From Candidatus Omnitrophota bacterium (lineage in GTDB: Bacteria > Ratteibacteria > UBA8468 > B48-G9 > DTJG01), in assembly GCA_023818725.1 (NCBI GenBank), contig JAMWBX010000101.1:1-5617 (forward strand): 5,617 bases of DNA. Direction: 5' to 3'. Numbering within the stretch: the stretch's first letter is position 1; each line of letters starts with the position of its first letter. Shown piece by piece: positions 1 through 5,617 of this stretch. The notes under the pieces were generated by a model. It ran no database searches. It worked only from the letters and a program-made list of their open reading frames with translations, and was not told where the DNA came from. Made by a program: the position numbers and the translations under genes.

Positions 1-9
1 AAGCCAAAG

Positions 10-15
10 TATAAT
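10..15 (+). promoter_or_regulatory. -10 box (TATAAT) of the glycerate kinase gene, possibly leaderless
   Basis: A perfect consensus TATAAT ends seven bases before the glycerate kinase ATG at 23. A transcript from this box would be expected to begin six to eight bases downstream, at or next to the start codon. No Shine-Dalgarno-like purine run lies between the box and the ATG, which fits a leaderless mRNA. The matching -35 element would lie upstream of the window and cannot be checked. The region is AT-rich, so a chance match is possible. Confidence 0.45.
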
Positions 16-22
16 ATAGATT

Positions 23-1165
23 ATGAAAATCGTCATTTGCCCTGACTCATTCAAAGGCTCTTTCAGCGCGAAAGAGGTTGCAAAAGCCATCCGGAAAGGA
101 ATAAAAAGCGTTTTGACGGATGCACAATATTCAATTCTACCAATGGCTGATGGTGGGGAGGGAACCACTGACGCTCTTTTAAATGCCATAGGCGGGAAAA
201 AATATAAAGCACTTGTCTCTGACCCTCTTGGAAGAAAAATCTGCGCAGAGTATGCAATTCTGTCTGATGGTACAGGCGTAATTGAAATGGCATCAGCAAG
301 TGGATTACCACTATTGAAGCCAGAAGAGAGAAATCCGCTTCTCACATCAACATATGGCACAGGCCAACTTATTCTGGAGCTCATCAAAAAAAAAGTTAAA
401 TCAGTCCTGATAGGTGTTGGCGGAAGCGCAACAGTCGATGGCGGAATGGGAATGGCAAAAGCCCTCGGAGTCAAATTTTATTCAAGGTCAAAAAAAGAAT
501 TAAGAGAAGGTGGTGGATTTCTTGGAAAACTTGTAAAAATTGACACTTCAGGAATAAATGTTGATGTTTTGAGAACCGATATTACTGTTCTTTGCGATGT
601 TACAAATCCATTGACCGGCAAATACGGAGCAGCAAAGGTTTTTGCACCGCAAAAAGGCGCCGACATAAAAATGGTGGAGCTCCTTGAAAAAAACCTCCGC
701 CATTATGCGCAAGTCATACGAGAGCAATTAAAAAAAGATGTTGAAAACATACCTGGTTCTGGTGCCGCGGGAGGTCTGGCAGCAGGTCTTGTTGCCTTTC
801 TCAATGCAAAAATTAAAGAAGGAAGCAAATTTATCGCAGAAAAAATAGAACTCGAAAAACATATAAAGGATGCTGACATTGTTATAACAGGAGAAGGCAG
901 GATCGATTGCCAGGTGAGTTTTGGAAAAACCATCATGGCAGTCCTTGAAAAAGCAAAAAGGCATAATGTACCTGTGATTGCCCTCTGTGGAATTAAATCA
1001 GGTTCAATCGACGATTTGTACAGAAACGGACTTACGGCTGTTTTCTCAATTGTACCGGGACCGGTAAAACTTGAAGAATCAATAAAAAACGCCGGTGATT
1101 TCATTAAAGATACATCGAGGGAAATCGCTAGGTTGATAAAATGTTTCTGCAGGAAAAGATTGTAG
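23..1165 (+). CDS. glxK: Glycerate kinase (GarK/GlxK family)
   Basis: Predicted cytosolic kinase that phosphorylates D-glycerate with ATP, feeding it into lower glycolysis as phosphoglycerate. Members of this family usually make 2-phosphoglycerate. The 380-residue length is normal for the family. Visible family motifs, in order: PDSFKGS (7-13) at the N-terminus, PMADGGEGT (40-48), TSTYGTGQ (108-115), the glycine-rich GVGGSATVDGGMGMA (131-145), CDVTNPLTG (191-199) followed by YGAAKVFAPQKGA (201-213), PGSGAAGGLAAGL (244-256) and TGEGRIDCQ (289-297) followed by GK (301-302). The ATG at 23 is secure: an in-frame TAG lies at 17-19 and the protein begins exactly where family members do. No ribosome binding site precedes it. 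The 3' end overlaps mfd by 25 bases. Whether the glycerate comes from serine, glyoxylate or sugar-acid breakdown is not shown by the neighbours. Confidence 0.95.
   Translation: MKIVICPDSFKGSFSAKEVAKAIRKGIKSVLTDAQYSILPMADGGEGTTDALLNAIGGKKYKALVSDPLGRKICAEYAILSDGTGVIEMASASGLPLLKPEERNPLLTSTYGTGQLILELIKKKVKSVLIGVGGSATVDGGMGMAKALGVKFYSRSKKELREGGGFLGKLVKIDTSGINVDVLRTDITVLCDVTNPLTGKYGAAKVFAPQKGADIKMVELLEKNLRHYAQVIREQLKKDVENIPGSGAAGGLAAGLVAFLNAKIKEGSKFIAEKIELEKHIKDADIVITGEGRIDCQVSFGKTIMAVLEKAKRHNVPVIALCGIKSGSIDDLYRNGLTAVFSIVPGPVKLEESIKNAGDFIKDTSREIARLIKCFCRKRL
1130..1132 (+). promoter_or_regulatory. Weak ribosome binding site (AGG) for mfd
   Basis: AGG lies eight bases before the mfd ATG at 1141, inside the end of the glycerate kinase gene. 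It is only a three-base match. Initiation of mfd may therefore depend partly on ribosomes finishing the kinase 25 bases downstream. An in-frame TAG at 1129-1131 means mfd cannot start earlier. Confidence 0.35.
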
Positions 1166-4110
1166 AATTCAGAAAATCCTCTTTGTTGACAGGTATTGTT
1201 GAAAAATTAAGAAAGGGCCGGTACCCTTTGTTTTTTTGCAGTAAAAATTATGGATTTTTTTCTTTCCTTGTATCGAGCCTTTGCTGCGATTTAAAGGATA
1301 AAATTTTTCTTGTTATCTGCCAGGATCCTGAAACTGCGGAAATCTTTTATTCAAACATAAAAACCTTTCTGGATAAGTCAGTCATTCTTTTCCCAGAAAA
1401 GGATGTTCACCTCCCACCCGACCATCCTGTACAGGCAAAAGAAATAGAAAGGGTGATGTGCCTGGCAGATTTAATCAAAAAAAATTGCAGCGCTGTCGTC
1501 ACATCAATTCAGGCAATATCAGTTTTGCTGCCTGATATATCAAATTTTGTCCAGCACATCATAGAAATAAGGCCCGGACTTGAGATAAAACGTGAAAAAC
1601 TTATCTCTCGCCTTATTGCCTATGGATACGAAGAGGTTGAGGTCGTTGAAAACCCGGGGGAATTTTGTAGAAGAGGCGGAATAATTGATTTTTTCCAGTT
1701 CAAAGGTCAGGCAATAAGAATCGTATTTGTAGGAGACACAGTGGAATCAATAAGAACATTTGATCCGCAAACACAGATGTCAACAGGAAAAATTGAAAAC
1801 TGCAAGCTTATTTCGTTAAATGAAAGTTTCATCAGCGCTCAAAATAGGTCAAGTATCTTTGATTACGCAGGAGAAAACAGAATTATCTTTTTGGTAGGTG
1901 CAGCTTCTTTTGAAGATAAACACAGGCAACTTAAACAGTTGTGCCATCGCTCAATAAAAAAAGATATCATTGAAATGGACATTTTGAAAACGCAAATTTC
2001 TCGGTCAATTTCTCTGGAGCTTGAAATCCCACCGGATGCCGAAATCGACAGAATTGTTGTTTTCCCTGTGGACACTCCTTCAAGATTTGGCTTCATTGGT
2101 GAACAATTTATCTGGAATCCGGTGAAAAATGAACAGATTTTTATTGTTGAAGAAAACAAAGTTCACAGGGAAAATCTGAAGAAAATTTTAAAAGACCACA
2201 ATGTTGAGGTTGATGACAACCATTTCATTGATGGATATCTTTCAGACCCTTTTACCTTTCCTGTGATAAATTTGACGCTTATTAACACTGCCACAATCTT
2301 TAATGCAAAACCGGGAAGACCTTTTCGCAGATTTATGGAGTCGCTACCAGTAACTGAAAGAAACCAGCTTTCTGATGGTGATTATGTCGTCCATTACCAG
2401 TATGGTATTGCAAAATTTGACGGTTTTGAAAAAATCGGTCCCGGTGATGAGGAATTCTTAAAGCTTGAGTTTGCAGAAGGCGAAAAACTTTATCTTCCTT
2501 TAAGCGATATTGAATTCATCCATAAATATGTTGGGACAAAAGAGAATCCGCAATTGAGTAAGCTCGGAAGCAAAACCTGGATAAAGATAAGAAACGGCGT
2601 GAAAGAAGGAATTCAGAATATTGCGAGAGAACTCTATAATCTGTATGTCGAAAGAAAACACGGTAGGGGCTTTGCATACCCTGAAGATGATGAGTTTCAA
2701 AGAATGATTGAAGAAAAATTTCCATACCAGGAAACTGTTGACCAGCTCAGGGCAATTGAGGAAATAAAAAAGGACCTCCAGAGCACGAAAATTATGGACA
2801 GACTTCTGTGCGGAGATTCAGGATATGGAAAAACGGAACTGGCGATTCGCGCTGCTTTCAAGGTAGTTTCCGGAGGAAAACAGGTGGCTCTACTTTGTCC
2901 AACGACAGTGCTTGCTCAACAGCATTTAAGAACATTCAAACAGAGAATGCATGGATTCCCGGTAAATATTGAAATGCTTTCCAGATTATATTCGACCTCG
3001 CGGCAGAGAAAAATACTTGAACAAATCGCAACAGGTAAAATTGATATCATCATAGGTACACATAGAATCCTGCAGGAAGATGTCTTATTCAAAAATCTCG
3101 GACTTATCATTATCGATGAAGAACAGAGATTCGGCGTGTTGCACAAAGAAAAACTCAAAACAAAATTCAGAAACATCGAGGTTTTAACCCTCACTGCGAC
3201 CCCGATTCCAAGGACGCTGTATCTTTCTCTCTCTGGTTTGAGGGACATCAGTCTACTTGAAACACCACCAGAAGGAAGACTATCTGTTGCAACATATGTT
3301 GGAAGATATAGCGATACGATAGTAAAAATGGCAATTCTCAATGAGCTTGAAAGACAGGGACAGATTTTTTATCTTCACAATAGAATCTATGACATACACA
3401 CTGTCAAGAATAAATTGCAACAGATGTTTCCTGCAACAAACATTGCCATTGCTCACGGAAGAATGAGCGAACAGAATCTCGCTTCTGTTATGGATGATTT
3501 TGCGGATGGGAAAATTCAGATACTTGTTGCCACAACAATCGTTGAAAACGGACTTGATGTTCCAAACGCAAATACCCTGATTGTTGACAATGCGCATCTT
3601 TTTGGTCTGGCTGACCTTTATCAGCTGCGGGGAAGGGTTGGAAGATACAAGGTAAAGGCGTATGCGTATTTTCTCATTCCTGGTCATCTTCCTGTATCAG
3701 AACAGACAAAAGAAAGGTTGAAAGCCATCAGCGAACTTGTAAAGCCAGGAAGCGGAATGAAAATTGCAATGAGAGACCTTCAAATTCGTGGGGCAGGAGA
3801 TATTCTTGGAAAGAAACAAAGCGGATATATCAATCAAGTCGGATTTGAGCTTTACTGCAGGTTCTGGAAAGAAGTATCTTCTAAATATACTGGCGAAAAG
3901 GTGCAAGAGCCACAAACCCGACCGATGCTGCGCGGCTTTATTGATCCTGAGTGGATCCCAGCGCCTGGATTGAGATTTGAACTTTACAAAAGAATTTCTG
4001 AAATACAGGATTTTCAACATGCAAAAATAATTCTTGAGGAATTAGAAGATAGATTTGGCCATGTCCCTGAAAAAGTTAAAAAAATGATTTTATCTATATC
4101 AACTGTGTGA
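1141..4110 (+). CDS. mfd: Transcription-repair coupling factor Mfd, C-terminally short
   Basis: ATP-driven DNA translocase that removes RNA polymerase stalled at lesions and recruits UvrA for nucleotide excision repair. Domains in order: UvrB-homology module (about 25-330) with YGYEEVEVV (161-169) and GEFCRRGGIIDFF (173-185); CarD-like RNA polymerase-interacting domain (about 408-466) with GDYVVH (413-418); RecG-like helicase core with Walker A GDSGYGKT (558-565), GTHRIL (639-644), DEEQRFG (659-665), TLTATPIPRTL (683-693) and QLRGRVGR (828-835); and the translocation motif RDLQIRGAGDILGKKQSG (878-895). The C-terminal TRCF domain begins (LRFELYKRISE, 944-954; DRFGHVP, 970-976) but stops 13 residues later at 989. 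Typical Mfd proteins have about 1,050-1,180 residues and continue some 90 residues past this point. The ATG at 1141 is the first start after an in-frame stop and overlaps the kinase gene by 25 bases. Confidence 0.97.
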   Translation: MFLQEKIVEFRKSSLLTGIVEKLRKGRYPLFFCSKNYGFFSFLVSSLCCDLKDKIFLVICQDPETAEIFYSNIKTFLDKSVILFPEKDVHLPPDHPVQAKEIERVMCLADLIKKNCSAVVTSIQAISVLLPDISNFVQHIIEIRPGLEIKREKLISRLIAYGYEEVEVVENPGEFCRRGGIIDFFQFKGQAIRIVFVGDTVESIRTFDPQTQMSTGKIENCKLISLNESFISAQNRSSIFDYAGENRIIFLVGAASFEDKHRQLKQLCHRSIKKDIIEMDILKTQISRSISLELEIPPDAEIDRIVVFPVDTPSRFGFIGEQFIWNPVKNEQIFIVEENKVHRENLKKILKDHNVEVDDNHFIDGYLSDPFTFPVINLTLINTATIFNAKPGRPFRRFMESLPVTERNQLSDGDYVVHYQYGIAKFDGFEKIGPGDEEFLKLEFAEGEKLYLPLSDIEFIHKYVGTKENPQLSKLGSKTWIKIRNGVKEGIQNIARELYNLYVERKHGRGFAYPEDDEFQRMIEEKFPYQETVDQLRAIEEIKKDLQSTKIMDRLLCGDSGYGKTELAIRAAFKVVSGGKQVALLCPTTVLAQQHLRTFKQRMHGFPVNIEMLSRLYSTSRQRKILEQIATGKIDIIIGTHRILQEDVLFKNLGLIIIDEEQRFGVLHKEKLKTKFRNIEVLTLTATPIPRTLYLSLSGLRDISLLETPPEGRLSVATYVGRYSDTIVKMAILNELERQGQIFYLHNRIYDIHTVKNKLQQMFPATNIAIAHGRMSEQNLASVMDDFADGKIQILVATTIVENGLDVPNANTLIVDNAHLFGLADLYQLRGRVGRYKVKAYAYFLIPGHLPVSEQTKERLKAISELVKPGSGMKIAMRDLQIRGAGDILGKKQSGYINQVGFELYCRFWKEVSSKYTGEKVQEPQTRPMLRGFIDPEWIPAPGLRFELYKRISEIQDFQHAKIILEELEDRFGHVPEKVKKMILSISTV
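1212..1237 (+). terminator. Terminator-like hairpin and T-tract inside the start of mfd
   Basis: AAAGGG (1212-1217) and CCCTTT (1224-1229) form a perfect 6-bp stem around a 6-base loop. One G follows, then seven consecutive T bases (1231-1237). This is the layout of an intrinsic terminator. It sits 47 bases past the glycerate kinase stop codon and within codons 24-33 of mfd. It could end kinase transcripts unless ribosomes translating mfd prevent the hairpin. The stem is short and half A-T, so efficiency may be low, and the bases also have to encode Mfd residues. Confidence 0.35.
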
Positions 4111-4170
4111 GATGTTTGTTTTTTCCCATCTTTCTCAAAGAGTGGTTGTGCGCGCACCTGCCAGATTTCT

Positions 4171-4199
4171 TTGACTTAAACAGCAAAATATGCTTTATT
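4171..4199 (+). promoter_or_regulatory. Candidate sigma-70-type promoter for the nagB-like/amidohydrolase pair
   Basis: TTGACT (4171-4176, five of six matches to the -35 consensus) is separated by an ideal 17-base spacer from TTTATT (4194-4199, four of six matches to the -10 consensus). Transcription would start near 4206, giving a leader of about 30 bases before the ATG at 4235. The spacer contains a small dyad, AGCA-aaata-TGCT (4182-4194), that touches the -10 box and could be a repressor site. This is inferred from base patterns alone in an AT-rich region. Confidence 0.45.
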
Positions 4200-4223
4200 A
4201 ACAACAGATTAAATTTAAACAAT

Positions 4224-4229
4224 GGAGGT
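4224..4229 (+). promoter_or_regulatory. Strong ribosome binding site (GGAGGT) of the nagB-like gene
   Basis: GGAGGT matches the anti-Shine-Dalgarno sequence and ends five bases before the ATG at 4235, an optimal spacing. It fixes the start of the nagB-like gene. It is far stronger than the site before mfd, and the glycerate kinase has none. Confidence 0.85.
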
Positions 4230-4234
4230 TTAAT

Positions 4235-5197
4235 ATGCAAAAAGTATTCAATTTTTCTCCTTCAGAATTTTTGCCATTTAGGGATGTGAAGGTAATTGAA
4301 AGAGTGCGAAAAATCAAAAAAAAGGACATCTGCAAGCACCCCAACAAAAATTTTAAAATTCGCGTCATAGAAGATCAGACAGCGTTTGTTTTTGCCTGGG
4401 CTCTTCACATTGTGGGCGGAATAAAGAAATCCCTTGAAGAAGGGAAACATCATGTAATAATTCTGCCTGCGCCAAATCCTCAGTATGCGCTTGTTGCTGA
4501 AATGATCAATCAATTAAATATTTCGTGCAAACATGTACACACTTTTAATATGGATGAGTATGCCGATGAAAATGGAAATACAGCTCCAAAAGATTGGAAG
4601 GGCGGTTTCCAGTACTGGATGTGGCACGATTTCTTTAATCGAATAAGGCCTGAACTGAGGATGCCTGAAAAACAAATACATTTTCCGAACACAAAGAATG
4701 TCCAGTATTACAGCAAGATGATTGAAGATCTCGGCGGAGCAGATATCTGTTATGGAGGCATTGGCTGGTGCGGACATATAGCATTTTTTGAGCCGCATCT
4801 CGGAATTGATTATGTCAATAACTTAGAAGGTTATCTCAAACTCGGCTCAAGGATTGTTGAACTTCATCCAATAACATTGTGTCAGAACAGTCTGTTTGCT
4901 GATGCAGGTTGTTCAGGAGACATTGCTGCGTGCCCGCCAAAAGCCGCAACAATAGGCCCCAGAGACTTGAAGAATTCAAAGCTTGTAAGTTTCTGGAATG
5001 GCTTTTCATACGGAGATGTTTCCTGGCAGAGATTTATCTCACGGCTTGCTGCGCATGGGCCGGTAAGTCCACTTGTTCCAGCCAGTATCCTTCAAATCCT
5101 CAACAGCGAACTTACACTTTCAGGCAGTGTCGCAGAGGATTGTAAGACAGAAACAGGAGAAAGAAGAATACCCATCCAGTTTCCGGAGAAAAACTAA
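4235..5197 (+). CDS. Divergent NagB-family sugar-phosphate isomerase/deaminase-like protein
   Basis: A 320-residue protein with the glucosamine-6-phosphate deaminase/isomerase fold, about 55 residues longer than E. coli NagB (266). Conserved landmarks: FNMDEY (104-109), equivalent to the loop with catalytic Asp72; GGIGWCGHIAFFEP (174-187), equivalent to the E. coli segment with Asp141, His143 and Glu148; PPKAATIG (234-241); and GPVSPLVPASILQ (275-287). By eye, Asp72 (D107), His143 (H181) and Glu148 (E186) are kept, but Asp141 is C179. The phosphate loop TGGT is replaced by APN (79-81), Arg172 by L220, and no lysine stands near the Lys208 position. An N-terminal extension of about 40 residues is basic. 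The family is cytosolic, and I see no signal peptide. It is translationally coupled to the downstream amidohydrolase. Automated tools would call it glucosamine-6-phosphate deaminase, but I do not think that reaction is supported. The family fold is clear; the substrate is unknown. Confidence 0.85.
   Translation: MQKVFNFSPSEFLPFRDVKVIERVRKIKKKDICKHPNKNFKIRVIEDQTAFVFAWALHIVGGIKKSLEEGKHHVIILPAPNPQYALVAEMINQLNISCKHVHTFNMDEYADENGNTAPKDWKGGFQYWMWHDFFNRIRPELRMPEKQIHFPNTKNVQYYSKMIEDLGGADICYGGIGWCGHIAFFEPHLGIDYVNNLEGYLKLGSRIVELHPITLCQNSLFADAGCSGDIAACPPKAATIGPRDLKNSKLVSFWNGFSYGDVSWQRFISRLAAHGPVSPLVPASILQILNSELTLSGSVAEDCKTETGERRIPIQFPEKN
5185..5188 (+). promoter_or_regulatory. Ribosome binding site (GGAG) of the amidohydrolase gene
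   Basis: GGAG lies eight bases before the ATG at 5197, inside the last codons of the nagB-like gene. Together with the TAATG stop/start overlap it supports translational coupling of the two genes. Confidence 0.6.
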
Positions 5198-5617
5198 TGA
5201 AAAAACATTTGAAAGGAAAAATAATAGACGCACACTCTCATGCTGGAGTATCTCTAAAAGCGTATATGAATATGGAATATCCATATGCTGAAACCATTGA
5301 AGGCATTGCTTTCAGACAGGAAAGATACGGAATTGACGCCAATTTCGTTTTTCCTTTTTCTCCTGACCTTTTTTTTGACATCAATTTCCTTAAAAAAGGT
5401 ATATGCAAACCATCAGGAAAACCGGTGTCAGATGTACCCTATGCAATCGAGAATGAACTTTTATTAAAAGAAATCTATGAGTTCTGCCCTGAATACAATG
5501 GAAGATTTATTCCATTTGTCTCTGTGGACCCTGTGAGAGAAATTAAAAAGCAGGTTGTGAATATTTTGAAACGTGAAAGAAAATATAGGGTATTCGGGAT
5601 CAAGATTATCCGTGTGA
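5197..5617 (+). CDS. Amidohydrolase (Amidohydro_2-type TIM barrel), 5' part only
   Basis: The reading frame is open from the ATG at 5197 to the window edge: 140 full codons plus one base, with no stop. The N-terminus IIDAHSHAG (9-17) holds the metal-binding His-x-His pair (H13, H15) that ends strand 1 of amidohydrolase barrels. The later segments GIDANFVFPFSP (45-56), NGRFIPFVSVDP (101-112) and VFGIKII (132-138) match the strand pattern of the Amidohydro_2 group (decarboxylases, lactonases and related hydrolases). K136 may be the conserved strand lysine seen in some members. The His pair stands at the very N-terminus, so the beta-sandwich of NagA-type deacetylases is missing and this is not NagA. 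The start overlaps the nagB-like stop by one base (TAATG) and has its own GGAG site. The remaining metal ligands and the catalytic Asp lie beyond the window, so activity and substrate cannot be judged. Confidence 0.85.
   Translation, partial: MKKHLKGKIIDAHSHAGVSLKAYMNMEYPYAETIEGIAFRQERYGIDANFVFPFSPDLFFDINFLKKGICKPSGKPVSDVPYAIENELLLKEIYEFCPEYNGRFIPFVSVDPVREIKKQVVNILKRERKYRVFGIKIIRV

Larger units (their letters stand above)
4111..4234. other. Intergenic region between mfd and the nagB-like gene
   Basis: This is the only non-coding gap inside the window. It carries a candidate promoter near its 3' end, a perfect 10-base palindrome GTGCGCGCAC (4148-4157), a second palindrome TTAAATTTAA (4209-4218) and a strong ribosome binding site. 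I see no convincing intrinsic terminator for mfd: the T-rich stretch just past the stop codon has no stem before it, and the GC palindrome has no room for a loop and no adjacent T-run. The three forward frames contain no recognisable continuation of the missing Mfd domain. Confidence 0.7.

Noticed and set aside
386..394. Run of nine A bases in the glycerate kinase gene (with 8-A runs at 1477-1484 and 4316-4323)
   Set aside because: These could allow polymerase slippage or sequencing error, but all three genes stay in frame with intact motifs on both sides. The runs simply encode lysines in an A-rich genome.
703..1104. A 133-codon minus-strand open frame inside the glycerate kinase gene
   Set aside because: It is antisense to conserved kinase motifs, is of low complexity and rich in Ser/Phe/Pro, and has no family resemblance.
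2916..3341. A 141-codon minus-strand open frame inside mfd
   Set aside because: It is antisense to the conserved helicase core, has no recognisable motif or ribosome binding site, and is best explained as a shadow of mfd coding constraints.
4111..4179. Possible frameshift hiding the rest of Mfd D7
   Set aside because: Reading the three forward frames past 4110 gives short peptides of about 20-60 residues with no TRCF-domain resemblance, so a simple indel is not supported.
4107..4289. A 60-codon open frame spanning the mfd/nagB-like gap on the plus strand
   Set aside because: It overlaps the mfd stop and the first 55 bases of the well-supported nagB-like gene. It has no ribosome binding site, resembles nothing recognisable, and does not restore the missing Mfd domain.
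4235..5617. Classical nagB-nagA operon for N-acetylglucosamine use
   Set aside because: The NagB-like protein lacks the expected phosphate-binding residues. The amidohydrolase has its His-x-His pair at residue 13 rather than after a sandwich domain as in NagA.

Overview
The window comes from a bacterial chromosome of fairly low G+C (about 40% by eye), with many AGA/AGG arginine codons and tightly packed genes on one strand. Mfd identifies it as bacterial. The divergence of all four proteins from E. coli-type sequences suggests an uncultured or anaerobic lineage, but the sequence alone does not fix the phylum. No tRNA, rRNA, CRISPR array, insertion sequence or phage gene was seen, and no convincing minus-strand gene.

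Layout: (1) 23-1165, a complete glycerate kinase of the GarK/GlxK family. It has a -10-like TATAAT directly before the ATG and no Shine-Dalgarno sequence, so it may be leaderless. (2) 1141-4110, the transcription-repair coupling factor Mfd. It starts 25 bases inside the kinase gene and ends early, without the last part of its C-terminal domain 7. A terminator-like hairpin plus U-tract lies inside its first codons, just past the kinase stop codon. (3) 4111-4234, a 124-base intergenic region with a plausible sigma-70-type promoter, short dyads and a strong ribosome binding site. (4) 4235-5197, a divergent member of the glucosamine-6-phosphate deaminase/isomerase (NagB) family. (5) 5197-5617, the 5' part of a TIM-barrel amidohydrolase gene, which runs off the window. 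Its start codon shares a base with the preceding stop codon.

How the genes fit together: the first two genes look co-transcribed by overlap but do unrelated jobs (glycerate phosphorylation, and removal of stalled RNA polymerase for nucleotide excision repair). The last two form a separate, translationally coupled pair under their own promoter. This pair superficially mimics nagB-nagA. However, the NagB-like protein has lost the residues expected to hold the sugar phosphate and one residue of the ring-opening triad, and the amidohydrolase lacks the N-terminal sandwich domain of NagA. The pair is the best candidate here for an uncharacterised pathway, probably in carbohydrate or carboxylic-acid metabolism. 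Its substrate cannot be read from the sequence.
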